A program made the position numbers and the translations under genes. The notes beneath the pieces were generated by a model that saw nothing but the letters and a program-made list of their open reading frames with translations, was not told where the DNA came from and searched no databases. Shown one piece after another: positions 1 to 11,672 of a stretch of 64,000 nucleotides of DNA (position 1 is the first letter of the stretch; the number at the start of each line of letters is the position of its first letter). Source of the DNA: Euphorbia lathyris (taxonomy: Eukaryota; Streptophyta; Magnoliopsida; Malpighiales; Euphorbiaceae); the NCBI RefSeq assembly GCF_963576675.1, contig NC_088912.1, positions 10,067,001 through 10,131,000 on the forward strand. The letters are read 5' to 3'.

Positions 1-929
1 AGTAAAAATTCAACTTTGGAAAATTTGGATTTTTTTGGGAAAAAAAATATTTTCTCCAAAAAATTGACTTTCTCTCTCTAAAAATGTTTAGAGTGAGAAA
101 GCTCCAAAATCCTCCTCCTCATTTTTTTTAAAATGCATGGGGATCCGTGCCTTTTATAGGCAAACGGATCCCCGGCGGAATGGGCGACGCCCGAGTAAAA
201 TTGGGCGTCGCCCAAGAGGGTTGGGCGGCCGCCCAAGGCAAGTTGGGCGGCCGCCCAACCTTCGTTGGGCTATCGCCCAACATAGTTGGGCGATCGCCCA
301 ACATAGTTGGGCGATCGCCGAACATAAGTTCGGCGGCCGCACGGCGGTTGGGCTATCGCCCAACATTTGTTGGGCGATCGCCCAACAATTGTTGGGCGAT
401 AGCCCAACCGCCGTTGGGCGTTCGCCCCACGATCCTTGGGCGCTCGCCCAACGGCCGCCGGGACGCGTCTTGGGCCGTCGGGCGTGCACGTCCCGTGGCC
501 GTCGAGCGCACGTCCCGCGCCGCTGAGCGCCCCCGCGCCGTGGCTGCCGGACGCGCGTTCCGCGCTGCCGGGCGTACACGCCCAGTGGCCAACGAGAGCG
601 CGCCCCGCGCCTCCGGGCCCGTGCGTTGTTTGGGCACCGAGCGCGTGCCGTTCGCGGTTGGACTCGTGTGTCCGACGAACGCCGAGCATGCGCCTCGTGC
701 TGTCGAGCGGGCGTCCGGCTGTCGTCGAACGCGCGTTGGCTGCCGCTAGGTGCTTGCACCATACCGCTGAGCACTCGCAAGCCATCCGATCGACAACAGC
801 GACCCGTCGTAACTCTTCCTCCCTTATTATGTATTTATTATTTTTTGTTTTTTCAAAATTCCGGAATCAATCGCTTCAACCGTCTTGTTTCCAGGTTTTC
901 ATCACAGGTCCTCCGACTCGGTGTCTACA
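1..929 (-). mobile_element. Tat-type Ty3/gypsy LTR, first 929 nt, cut by window edge
   Basis: On the minus strand this begins TGTAGACACC at 929 and runs leftward off the window. It is homologous to the start of the LTR at 50771-53844 and shares its order: GC-rich block, TTGGGC/GCCCAA palindromes, TATA segment inside a GGGGATCCGT/ACGGATCCCC inverted repeat, and an A/T-rich stretch. Because Sirevirus sequence follows directly at 930, this is either the 5' LTR of an element extending left or a solo LTR. Flanking bases 930-934 (ATTGA) would be one copy of its target duplication; the other lies outside. Long GC-rich open frames inside it are composition artefacts. Confidence 0.88.
181..452 (-). 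repeat. Palindrome array in LTR U3 (longest copy)
   Basis: About eleven imperfect 16-bp palindromes of the form TTGGGCG-NN-CGCCCAA occur with variable centres (GATC, GGCC, CTAT and others), separated by short spacers such as CAATTG. The same array has fewer units at 51221-51459 and is truncated at 35033-35162, so copy number varies between LTRs. Position just upstream of the TATA segment places it in the U3 promoter. TGGGC matches plant Site II (TCP-bound) elements, an inference only. Confidence 0.85.
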
Positions 930-1021
930 ATTGATATTAATAGAAGTAGTCAGCGTATACAATAAAAGATAAACATACGCATAGAGACTACAAACTTAGC
1001 ATAACTGAGCTAGCCTAATTT

Positions 1022-3880
1022 CTATTTCTTTTTCTTTTGTTTAGACTGACTATGCTCATGCTGTGTTCTGACTTGTTCTTTCTCCCCCGTTTTGTCAGCA
1101 TCGGGAGGAGGAATCCTAAATGCGTCGGTTAAGACGGCTCTGGTCAGTTCTGTGGACAGCGTCTTAAGTCTATCGGCGCTTTCATTGACACTGTTAAAAA
1201 TAGCAACTCCATCATCTGATACCTCGGTGGGTATATTGAGTTCAGCAGCGCTGATCATGCGTACTATGAAAGCTTGAGATTTACCTATCCAGGTAAGTGC
1301 TTCGGTCAGACCAGCAATGACTTGATGAAATGTCTTTAGCAAGGCAGTGTCATAGTATTGGCGCTGAACATTGTTGTGATGTACATGAGTAAACGTTCGT
1401 TGCACAGTGGTCAGAATCTCATTTTGCTTCATTGCGTCGGTGTCCATCTCTTGTTTGTTTAAGTTCAACAGTTGAACAGCCTCACCAATTTGCTCCACTG
1501 AGCATTGAGAATAGGAGACCATTTGTGCGTTAGTCTTGATTTGCTCGGTGTGAAGCTGAGCAAAGAGCATTTTAACTTCATCAGAAGTTGCATAGCGCGT
1601 GTTCGCAGCTGACAACATCTGAACTTGTTCTTGAAGAGCGTTGAGATGTTGAACTATTGTCAGCTGGATCTCAGCCAGCTTTACGATGGAATCCTGCTTA
1701 GCTTGCTGTGCTTAAAAGGTAACGATGACACTCAGCAAGTCCTTGAATCCCTTAACTTCATTGAGAAGCTAAGTTACATGGGAGAGATGAGTTGTATCCA
1801 CAGTAGAAGACCCAGCAGCAGGTGGAGTGGTTTGATGAAGGTCTTTGATTAAAGTTTGCACCGAGTCGATGATTCTTTTACCAGACTCGGTGGCATGCAA
1901 GTAGCTGAGAGAGCCTTCATGAACTTGCCTGGTTTCCTCAGTTTGACCAGTTGGAAGAGGAGTCAGTGGAATAACATGGTCAGTGACTGGAAGTGTGTTT
2001 CCAATCTGCACTTGAGTCTCAGGTAAAGCTGATTGATCGGTAGAAGTGTTGATTGGAGAAGAAGTAATCCGAATGCTATCTGTGCTGACTGGAGCAGGGA
2101 TGTGTTGAGTCAGTACTATGCTTGTTGTAACAGCATTGACGGGTATTGGTTCTACTTGGCTTGTAGAGTTTGCAGAAGCATTTAAGTCGGCGTGTTCCTT
2201 TGGTGAAGAAACAAAGGCTTGCTTTTCAAGGGAAGCCGATGGAGTAGAAGATGGTTGTTTTCTGAAAAATTTCAGCTTGAGTTTAGAAGGGTCTTGGGTC
2301 GGTTTCTGAATGACAAAGTCAGGGACAGTTGATGGTTGAACAGGAAGATCAATGACTGACTTCTGACTAGTCTTAACTAATCTTCTTCTGCGAGGAGGAG
2401 TGTCAGCTTGAATAGACTCTTCTGAGTGAGATGGGGAAGTTTCTTCTTGATCAGCATTAAGCTGGTCAGCTTGTTCTTGTTCATCTCCAGCAGCTAACTC
2501 AGTGTTGGCATGCTCAGTATCAACATCGCTAGCTGTCTACTCGGTGTCCTCAGCGTCATCCTGACCACCTTCTTCGTGTTCTTCATCTTCTTCACTATCG
2601 CCATCTAACTCTTCCTCAACTTGTGCAATGAACTGATCGTCCAGATGCACATCATCTTCTTGATGCTCAGCTACAGTTCCTAGACACTGTGTATAGTGAG
2701 AATCACCAGGAACAACGACGTCAGTAGGAATAGCATCAATAGGAGTCAGTGTAGAAGACTTCTGCTTCTTTTGAGGTTGCTCATCAACATTTGTTCTTTC
2801 CTCAATTTCAGGCTCATCTTGCCTACTCCTTTTCTCAGCTGACTTAGGTCTCTCCTGACCAGGTTCAGCAGCTGACTTAGGCTTCTTGGCCATAGGCTCA
2901 GCCTTCTTTGAAGGAGTCCCAATAGCTTTTCTCTTTTGGGCAGCTGGAGCCTTTGTACTTTTGCCTTGCTTTGGAGATGTTTCCTCAGCTTGTTGTTCAG
3001 CAGTAACTTTTCCTTTCTTTATTGGCTGATTGAACTTCAAAGCCCTCAGCGAAGCCGCGGTTATCTCAGATCCTCTAGCCTTAGTTTCCTCAGATAGATC
3101 AATTTGATGATCTAAGAGAATTCTGGTGATGAGCGATCCTAGCCTGAGAGTTCCAGTGCTCCTTTGGAAGCCAACAATCAAGAATACTGGCATGTTTATC
3201 GGCTTGTACGTCAGCATATACCATATGAAGCATTGCTCAAAGTTCGTTGCTGAGGTTGTGCAGTTGATCTTTGGATAAATGAAGAAGGTCAGTAGATAGT
3301 GAGCCATCTTTTGGTGCTGACCCATTGAGGTGCTCGAGACTTCTCCTGAGTGGCCAGCGGGCTTACAGAAGGTGGTATCATACCCAGTACCTTCATGATC
3401 TCCAGATCGCCTCAGTTTTGTTTCCTCATTCTTTAACTTTAGCAAGTTAGCGAGATAAGTAGGGTTTATGAAAATGGTCTTTTCCTTTACCACAGTTACC
3501 AGATAGTCCTGGTTATCATCAGCGACTCGGAGATTGTGGTAGAACTCCCTTACTAGGTCAGGATAGCTGTGATCCCTAATGGAGAACAGCTCGGTCCAGC
3601 CATTTTGCGATATCCATTCGTAAAAGGGTTGCTCGGATGTCACGAAGGCCTCAGAAACCCATCGTGAGAAGTCTACTTTCCATTCCCTCACGTTTTCGAA
3701 TACCTTTGTATAGGTTCTGGCCTTGGTCGGCTTACCCTTAGTTGAGGTAGCTTGGCCAGCTTTGCCTTTGCTCGGCGTAGTGACCTTGGTGGTTTCAGGC
3801 ACAGTAGTTTGCCTGGAGGGTTCATCGGAGCTGGTCTTAGTGTGACCGGCACCGGAGACGTTGATGGAAACTCTAGTCAT
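1022..3880 (-). pseudogene. S1 ORF3: post-pol accessory protein, plant-transposon-protein-like N-terminus
   Basis: One minus-strand frame runs from ATG at 3880 to a stop at 1022, about 950 codons. It is interrupted by in-frame stops at 2537-2539, near 1769 and near 1712. Residues ~60-290 form a globular region (FENVREWKV, QPFYEWI, YPDLVREFYHNL, then KTIFINPTYLANLL) resembling from memory the Pfam 'putative plant transposon protein' domain (PF20167). A long acidic and Lys/Arg-rich low-complexity middle follows, with basic patches such as PPRRRRLVK. The C-terminus is a helical, coiled-coil-like segment ending in KQKKKK. I see no signal peptide or transmembrane helix, so it does not look like an envelope. 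The homologous ORF in S3 (25094-27891) has the same order, so it belongs to the family. Function unknown. Confidence 0.75.
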
Positions 3881-3983
3881 TGTTTCAGAAAGAAGATTGG
3901 GAGGCTTTGAGAGTCTTAGAGAGAGAATGCTTTGCCAGAAAATTCGGTAAGTGTAAAGAGACTAAAAAATGGGGATTTACCCA

Positions 3984-3992
3984 TTATTTATA
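3984..3992 (-). promoter_or_regulatory. TATA box upstream of S1 ORF3
   Basis: Minus-strand TATAAATAA lies about 104 nt upstream of the ORF3 start codon at 3880. The homologous segment in S3 has TATAAATAG at the same distance, although surrounding sequence has diverged. The element's own LTR TATA is also TATAAATAG. This suggests ORF3 is expressed from an internal promoter. The role is inferred. Confidence 0.5.
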
Positions 3993-4348
3993 GCGGTGAA
4001 GAATGGATCTTATCCAATCCATGTGTCAGTTTTGCCTTGGGATTGTCAACCGACAAAGATCCTGGATTTTATGACACATTCGGCGCATACGTCATCCTAG
4101 GTGGCTATTCGCGTGCTTTTGCATTTACTCAGCGTTTAGAATACTAAGCGTTTTATATTCTGAGTGGTCAGTAGTATATGAAAGGATGATTTCTCAGTTT
4201 TGAGATTACTACTCGGTGTGCATATTTACTCAGTATTGATATGTATTTTGTGTTAAGTACTCAGCATAACAATCACTCAACATGCATTTTCATAAATCAT
4301 TCAGCATAGTAATTCACTCAGCATAAATTTACATTTTAGAACAGGAGT

Positions 4349-7300
4349 TTACTGAAGAGAATTAAACATACCAATGGCTTCTCTCAGTATGCTGAACTGT
4401 TCACGAGCCAGTGGCTTTGTGAAGATATCCGCAAGCTACTCATCCGTTGGGACATAGGTCAGCTTTATCTCACCCTTGAGTACATGGTCTCTAATGAAGT
4501 GATGTCTTATGCTGACATGCTTCATCCTGCTGTGTTGAATTGGGTTCTTTGATAGATCAATTGCACTTTTGTTGTCGCATTTGACCTCAATTGTCTTTGT
4601 CTGAACACCATAGTCTTCAAGCTGTTGCTTAATCCATAGGACTTGAGCAACACAGTGACCAGCAGCAATGTACTCAGCTTCAGTGGTAGACAAGGCTACT
4701 GACGCTTGCTTTTTGCTGAACCAGGATACAAGACAGCTCCCTAAGAAGTGACATCCTCCAGAGGTGCTTTTTCGTTCAAGTTTGTCCCGTCCATAGTCAG
4801 CGTCAGTGTATCCAACGAGTGTGAAATCATGAGTGTTGGGATACCATAAACCTGCGTTCACTGAGCTTTGCAAGTATCTAAGGATTCTTTTTACAGCAAT
4901 GTAATGAGATTCCTTAGGGTTAGATTGATATCTAGCACAGTAGCATACTGAGAATTGAATGTCCGGTCTACTTGCTGTTAAGTAAAGTAGAAAGCCTATC
5001 ATACCTCGATACAATTTGCTGTCCACCGACTTACCATTCTCGTCAGCACAGAGGACAGTGTCAGTGCCCATAGGAGTGGATATTGGCTTGCAATTTTCAA
5101 GATCATATTTCTTCAATATCTCCTTGGCATATTTATCTTGACTGATGAAGATGCCATTCTTTCCTTGTTTGATTTGAAGTCCAAGGAAGAAGTTGAGTTC
5201 TCCCATCATCGACATTTCAGTCTGCATTTGCTTGCTAAATTCCTTGCACATCGACTCATTAGTAGCACCGAAAATAATATCATCAACGTATATTTGAGCC
5301 AGCAGGGTATCTTTACCCTTTCTCTTAATGAATAAGGTTGTATCAGCTTTGCCCTTGATATAGTTTCTAGTCAGCAGGAAACTGGTTAGCCTCTCATACC
5401 AAGCACGTGGTGCTTGCTTGAGGCCGTACAGAGCCTTTTTGAGTTTATAAACGTGGTTTGGGAATTTAGGATCCTCAAACCCTAGAGGTTGATTGACATA
5501 GACTTCCTCGTTTATAACTCCATTAAGGAATGCACTTTTAACATCCATTTGGAATAATTTAAAGTTCATGTAAGATGCATATGCACATAAAATCCTAATA
5601 GCCTCTAGCCTTGCCATTGGGGCAAAGGTCTCATCGTAGTCAATACCTTCTTGCTGACTGTAGCCCTGAGCTACAAGCCTTGCTTTGTTCCTGACTACAT
5701 TTCCTTGCTCATCCAGCTTGTTGCGGAAGACCCATCTTGTTCCAATGGTCTTCTGACTCCTTGGATGTGGCACTAGCTCCCATACATTGTTTCTTCTGAA
5801 TTAGTCAAGTTCCTCTTGCATTGCGCTCATCCAGAATTCATCTTCCTGAGTTGGTTTCTTGTCATCAGGGTATTCTCAGCGGCATCAAGGATTGCACTCT
5901 CTGAGTGCCCTCTTGGAATCCTTATTTCTTTGGGTAGATTGATGTCTTGTGCTGTCTGTGTTTCAACAATCTCTGCAGGTGTAGACTGGTCAGTGAAAAC
6001 AATCTTAGGTTCACTTTTACCTTTGGTCAGCCCTTGAAAGAATGACTCAGTGACTGTATCTTGATCAGCGGATGCTGAGTGTGGATCATCCTCGGTCAGC
6101 GGCTGGTATCTACCTGCAGGGTTAGTTTCGTCGAACTCAACATGTACTGACTCTTCTAAAACTTGAGTTCGTTTATTGAAAACTCTATATTCTTTGCTGT
6201 TTGTTGAGTAGCCTAAAAAGATAGCTTCATCAGCTTTTGAGTCGAACTTAGCTAGGCTATCCTTAGTGTTTAAAATAAAACATTTACAGCCAAAGGCACG
6301 AAAGTATCCAATGTTGGGCTTTCGTCCTTTCCAAAGCTCATAGGGGGTTTTCTTTAGTATAGGTCTAACAAGAGCCCTATTAAGAATGTATCACGTTGTG
6401 TTAACAGCTTCTCCCTAGAAGTACTTTGGAAGCCTATGCTCACTCAGCATTGTCCTGGCTATTTCAACCAGTGTTCTGTTCTTCCTTTCAACAACCCCAT
6501 TTTGTTGAGGCGTTCTAGGAGCAGAAAAGTTTTGTTCAATGCCGCTGGCTTCACAGAATTCAACAAACTGTTGGTTTTTGAATTCTCCACCATTATCACT
6601 CCGGATGTGAGCCAGTTTTAGGTCTTTATCAATTTCAAGTTTTCTAACCAACTTTGAAAATGTCTCAAAGGTTTCATCCTTGCTACTCAGCAAGATGACC
6701 CAAGTGTACCGAGAAAAGTCATCTACAATGACCAAGGAAAATCTTCTTCCACCCAGACTCAGCGGCTGGACTGGACCGAAGAGATCCAAGTGTAGTAACT
6801 CTAATGGACGCTTAGTTGAGACAATGTTTTTACTATGAAAAGATTGTTTGGTTTGTTTTCCAGCTTGGCAAGCATGGCATATTTGATCTTTTTCAAATTT
6901 AAGTTCTGGCAATCCCTCAACCAATTGCTATCTTGCTAATTTGGCCAGGAGGTCCATGCTGACATGCCCAAGTCTCCTGTGCCATAGCCAGGAATTTTCT
7001 TCCTTTGAAACTAAGCATATAGTTTTTGAAAACTTTTTCTCTAAGTCTAGCATAAAGACATTATCTATGCGAGGGGCAGTTAAGATTAACTCATTTGTTT
7101 TACCCTCGTATATTTTACATCTAGTAGCATCAAATATAACTTTTCTCCCATTATCACATAGCTGAGCTACGCTGAGTAAGTTATATTTGAGTCCGCTGAC
7201 TAGGGAGATAGACTCAATAGTAGGATTACCTCTAATGGTTCCTGACCCTACTATTTTACCCTTTTTGTTGTCTCCAAAACTTACGCTTCCTCCTCGTTTA

Positions 7301-7371
7301 CGCTCAAATGTGATGAATTGAGTTTCATCACCAGTCATATGCCTCGAGCATTCGCTATCAATATACCACAT
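4349..7371 (-). pseudogene. pol: S1 pol: protease-integrase-reverse transcriptase-RNase H
   Basis: Copia-order polyprotein on the minus strand. It starts with the aspartic protease motif (WYIDSECSRHM near 7371; the S3 copy has DSA). The pre-integrase region follows with LWHRRLGHVSMD and CHACQAGKQTKQ. The integrase core shows HLDLFGP, SDNGGEFKN and NGVVERKNRT (D, D, E). The reverse transcriptase has [16 protein letters not shown] and the YVDDIIFG catalytic motif near 5290. RNase H carries [18 protein letters not shown] and KCDNKSAI. The frame ends with TAA at 4349-4351. In-frame stops lie at about 6925, 6412 and 4436. A deletion of roughly 80 bp with a frameshift near 5850 is seen by comparison with S3. 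RT and RNase H are otherwise nearly continuous from 5773 to 4439. Confidence 0.9.
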
Positions 7372-7412
7372 TTTTGACTTCTCAGCACACCTCAGGCTTA
7401 CCTACAATGTAA

Positions 7413-9167
7413 TCAGTTTCCTTTAGGTACCCAATTCTTTTTGGGTCCTTGCTTGTTAGGTTCAACAGGTAAAGCATCATATTTTATCTTATGGCGGCAT
7501 ACATGGACAGTATGGCCATTCTTTCCACAGAAGTCACAGCTGACCTTCTGTTTAGGATTTTTCACTGACTGGTCAGCACCCCAGTGCTGAGCGTGCCAGC
7601 ACACCTTTGTGGTGTGTCCTCTCTTCCCACAGAAGTCACATTGGACATTCCGCTGAGGATTGCTTCTCTGTTGACCAGTACCTAGGTACTGAGTATTCAG
7701 AGGAATATTTCTTTTGTTTGGAACCTTAAGTTGGTTTTGGATAGTTGTGACGTCCTTTCTCAGTTTCTTAGAATCTGATTAGACCTCCGAGACAAACTTA
7801 TGCATAATGTCCATATTACTATGCAAAGTTGAGTTGTCTTGGAGAAGGTATCGAAGGTCACTCAGTTTGACCTTCTCAACCTCATCACAGCGCCTGCTGA
7901 GTGCTCTAACCTTTTTGTTACATTTTTTGACAAGTGTGTAGAGGTCACTCAAGGCATTAATCATTTCATTTCTGAGCAGGGGTAGTGAGATTACCTCATT
8001 TGTTTGCTCCTCATCGTCAGATGCAATAGAGGGATCAGCATGCTCAGAGATGCACGGCTCAGCATTCTCGTCAGCCATGAAGCAGATCTTTGCTGACTCA
8101 GTGGCCTCAGCGTCTGTTGATGAAGACTCATCACTGTAGCTCCATGTAGCCACCATTGCCTTTTTGCCGTTCTTCCTGTCTTTCCTCAGCTTGGGACAGC
8201 TGGATTTGATATGGCCAGTTTGATGACATTCAAAGCATGTTATGGGCTTTGAGTTGTCCTTCTTATATTTGCTGTCGCTGGACTCAGAATTATACTTGTC
8301 AAACTTCTTGTAAGGCTTCTTAGAATATTTGTCATTCTTCCTGAACAGCCTTTTCATCCTCCTGGTGAACATAGCCATCTCCTCATCGTCTGTTGAGCTC
8401 TCATCAGTGGAGTCAGCTTTCATGACAAGAGACTTTTGCTTCTTGTCTTCAGACTTTTCCTTCACCTCGAAATTCTTCATTGAGATCTCATGGGTCAGCA
8501 GCGAGCCGATGAGCTCATCATATTTGTAGGTGGTTAAGTCCTGAGCTTCCTCAACATCGGTCTTCTTTGCTTGCCAGTCTTTGGGAAGGCTCCTGAGTAT
8601 CTTCTTGACTTGTTCTTCCTCAGTGAAGATCTTCCCAAGTCTCTTGAGCTCATTGATGATGTTGGTAAACCTTGCATTCATGTCAGATATTCCCTCATCA
8701 TTGTTCATTTCGAACAGCTCGTACAGTCTCATCTGCTGGTTCACCTTGGACTCCTTTACTTTATTGGTTCCTTCGTAGGTGACCTCCAGCTTCTTCCAGA
8801 TCTCTTGCACCGACTCACAACCTGAGATTTTATTATATTCTGCAGCATCGAGCGCACAGTGAAGCATGTTTATAGCCGAAGCATGATTTTGTAGCTTCTT
8901 GAGATCATCCTCTGTCCATTTGGCCTCAGCTTTAACAACTGTTTGGCCAGCCACAACTTCGACAGATACAAATGGACCTTGGACTATGGATAGCCAGACA
9001 CTCATATTTGTAGCCTGAATGAAATTTTTCATCCTATTCTTCCAGAAGGTGTAGTTAGACCTGAAGAATAGGGGAGGCCGAGTAATGGACAGCCCCTCAG
9101 GTAAGATCTGAGTTGTTTGGTTTCCTGGGAGAAACCGAGTGCTGTTTTCGCCCATATTGGGGATCAT
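7413..9167 (-). pseudogene. gag: S1 gag: nucleocapsid polyprotein with three CCHC knuckles
   Basis: ATG at 9167 lies 37 nt beyond the PBS. The N-terminal half is the copia gag fold (FWKNRMKNFIQ, RLYELFEMNNDEG, TYKYDELIGSLLTHE). Three zinc knuckles follow: CFECHQTGHIKSSC, CDFCGKRGHTTKVC and CDFCGKNGHTVHVC. A UAA at 7779 interrupts the frame where S3 has a Gln codon. The real terminus is the UGA at 7413, which S3 shares at the homologous point. Pol then continues in a different frame. The protein would coat genomic RNA in virus-like particles. Confidence 0.88.
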
Positions 9168-9203
9168 CTCAAGGTGGTTAAACCTTTTACAGTGAGATTT
9201 TAA

Positions 9204-9215
9204 GCTCTGATACCA
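9204..9215 (-). other. S1 primer binding site (initiator tRNA-Met)
   Basis: On the minus strand TGGTATCAGAGC begins two bases after the 5' LTR end. It is complementary to the 3' end of plant initiator tRNA-Met, the usual copia primer, and fixes the LTR boundary at 9218. Confidence 0.93.
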
Positions 9216-9217
9216 CT

Positions 9218-10557
9218 TGTTGGTCCCTTATAACGTTACAAGTATAGTTCCAAGGGGGGGTTAGGAACTATTCAAAAATTTTAAGCTAGGGCAGGCTTCT
9301 TTTTCGTGAGAAAAAGGTTTGGACAGCGGCGCTGAGTGAATAGCAAGATACTGGCTTAGTCAACTAGTGACTAGGTCAGTTTCTTTACTTGAGTTAGGAG
9401 ATAGCAGTTAGAGTCTATTCCTGAGCTCAGATATTCAATGCGCACAACTCAGCTTGACCTCTTTACTTGGTCGGTTTTTGTTTAAGCAAGCAATAAATAT
9501 ATAAAGGAGTTAAAGGTTAGAAATATGTTACTCAGCAGATTTATCCAGGTTCAGCCTCCAAGCCTATGTCCTGTCCCCGGAACACGTTCCGAGATTTCGA
9601 ATCCTCTACTGAGCTCTTTAAAGGTAGAGCCTCAAACCTTTTACAATCTTAGCAACTGAGTATAACAAGAGTACCTTCCTCTATACCTCTACTCAATCCT
9701 AATCTCTTGCTGAGTACTATAACCGAGTACTCAGTCTCTCCTTTCTAATCTCTAGAAATGATAAGTGTTTTGTCCTAAACAACAATTGCTAAGACACCTT
9801 AGATGATTGAATAATCACTCTAGACTTTTACACAAATGATATGAAATTTGGTGTAAGATTGCTTTGTTTTTTCTTGCAGAACTTTGCGTAGAGATTTGGT
9901 CAGCGTAATGGCTTGATCAAGTTCTGTTCTTTTTTGAAGTATCTGGATGGCCCTATTTATAGAGACGTCTGAAGACATCGGTCATTTCGAATTTCGAAAT
10001 AACCGTTGGAGGGAAACGGCTTCCTGTCATTGTCATCCTGACTTGCTCAGAGCTCTCGGCCAATCAGATTTGAGTATCTTCTGTCCTCGGTCAGCTTTTG
10101 GTCAGCTCGGCATAATGTCTCTCCATTTATGGTAAGGTCAACTAGACAGCATTCTGTGTCTTCTGAACTTTACCCAAAGTGGTAACACTTTGTCTGGAAG
10201 TTGTTCTTGCTCAGCTGCTGTCTTGTACTGTTTGTCGAATCAACTCAGCAGCTTCGTCCCGAAGTTGTTCCAAGAAGGTCTTCTAGATCCTTCTTCCGCT
10301 GAGCTGCGTTTTGTACATAACGACAAAGTTTTGACATACGCGGGCCGAGTTGCCTTAAACTGTTTGACTTGGGCTTTTACTTCCGTATTGGGCTTGGGCC
10401 TTTTAATCCTTGTGTCTTATAAATAATTTAACTCAACATTGAACAAACACATTAGTAGAATAAATCAAAGCATTTAAACTTAGTGTGTTTAGAATATATT
10501 TTAATTACACTTAAACAATTTTGTCAAATCAAAATTATGTGGAAAGGTGTTTCAACA
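9218..10557 (-). mobile_element. S1 5' LTR (1,340 bp)
   Basis: Bounded by TGTTGG...CAACA as written on the plus strand, next to the PBS. A TATA box (minus-strand TATAAATAG, 9953-9961) marks U3/R. Just upstream of it lie palindromic TTTCGAA motifs and the AACCGTT...AACGGCT inverted repeat near 9980-10022. It is homologous to the S3 LTRs but lacks their 58-bp internal duplication, so S1 is a different subfamily. Its 10483-10557 end happens to stay open into the LINE beyond. Confidence 0.9.
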
Positions 10558-11672
10558 GTGGCCAATTGTTCTTTTCTTTGGAAATGGCTTAGTATTGTGT
10601 TTTCAGAGTTTTGCTCTGGGATTGGCTGGGATGTGGGAAATGGTAAGTCCATCAGCTTTTGGAATGATATCTGGATTGGAGAAAAATCCTTATTAGATGT
10701 GTGTAGTTCCCCTCCGCCTAGTAATATCCTTAATTGGAGAATCGCCGATGTGGTTGATTCTGAGGGGGATTGGATTTGGTCTAAATTTGACGCTTATTTG
10801 AGTCTAGATACGCTCCTAAGAATTAGAGGGGTGAAGATAAGTAACAAGGAGGATGATAGGGATAGTCATTATTGGGCCTTGACAAATAATGGGGCTTATA
10901 CCTGCAAATCTGCCTTTGAAGCTTTTAACCAAAGTGGGACGGATCCTCATTCTGAAATTTGGAAAATCATTTGGGCCTTAAAAATCCCTTACCGTATTAG
11001 GAGCTTTCTGAGGCTTGGTGTTAAAGATAGGTTGCTCACTAATTTGGATAGAAGTAGACGGCATCTGGTGGTTTCAGGCGCTTGTAGCAGATGCAGAGGT
11101 CATGTTGAAACCGTGTGCCATGCTCTTAGGGACTGTTCTAGGAGTAAAGAGGTGTGGAGAAAAGTTCTCCCTAACCACCTTCTGTCTTCCTTATGGCTCA
11201 CTCTGAGTTAGATTGGTTTACTGATGGAGTTAGTGGGAAGTTATTGGCCAACCTTGAGCATGGTGATATTCTCTTTGCTATTATCTGCCACCAGATTTGG
11301 AAGTGGAGGAATGAGGAGATTTTTGGGAAGAAATCTGTTTTCATTCCTAATTTAGTTGGTTTCTTCTCGGAGAAAGTTTTAAATATTACTGATAGTTTCA
11401 AAGGAGACTCTCTTGCTAGGTTAACCCAGAAGAAGGATGTCCAACTCCTTGGTTGGAATAGGCCTAGAGAAGGGGTGGTGAAGCTAAACACGGATGGTTC
11501 CTGCCTAAAGGATGGTAAGATTGCTGCAGGAGGTGTTCTTAGGGATGATGGAGGCGCCTGGGTGTCTAGGTTTACCCAGAATCTGGGTTTGGGTTCTTCC
11601 TTCTCAGCTGAGCTTTGGGGGATTTTTCGTTTTTTGTTTTGTTTTCCTTTCCTTGTCCTACCAAAAAAAAAA
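10558..11672 (+). pseudogene. LINE ORF2 3' fragment: zf-RVT region and truncated RNase H
   Basis: Immediately right of S1 the plus strand encodes the tail of a plant LINE ORF2. The zf-RVT region shows GNGKSISFWNDIWIG, an HYWALTNNGAYTCKSAF stretch and CSRCRGHVETVCHAL. A frameshift near 11195 separates it from HQIWKWRNEEIFGKK and the start of an RNase H domain (VKLNTDGSCLKDGKIAAGG, then AELWGI). RNase H stops abruptly there. A T-rich 3' UTR-like stretch and an A11 tail (11662-11672) follow, so over half of RNase H is absent. Reverse transcriptase and endonuclease would lie beyond S1, outside the window. Confidence 0.85.

Larger units (their letters stand above)
930..10557 (-). mobile_element. 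Sirevirus-type Ty1/copia element S1 (3' LTR not in window)
   Basis: Reading on the minus strand the order is 5' LTR (10557-9218), initiator-Met PBS, gag, pol (protease, integrase, RT, RNase H), then a long third ORF. Three features point to the Sirevirus group: the PBS, a gag with several zinc knuckles, and an extra ORF after pol followed by G-rich PPT-like tracts. Internal sequence stops at 930 where a Tat LTR begins, so the 3' LTR is off the left edge or lost. Bases 10558-10562 (GTGGC) would be one target-duplication copy. The element lies inside a plus-strand LINE. All reading frames are broken, so this copy is not autonomous. Confidence 0.88.

Noticed and set aside
137..972. Several overlapping GC-rich open frames of 94-208 codons on both strands
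   Set aside because: They lie in the palindromic, CpG-dense LTR U3, appear in all frames at once, have Arg/Pro/Ala-biased products and no domain. A similar set at 50747-51509 has the same cause.
1022..3880. Envelope-like gene of a Sirevirus
   Set aside because: No signal peptide, fusion-like segment or transmembrane helix; the head resembles a plant transposon protein family.
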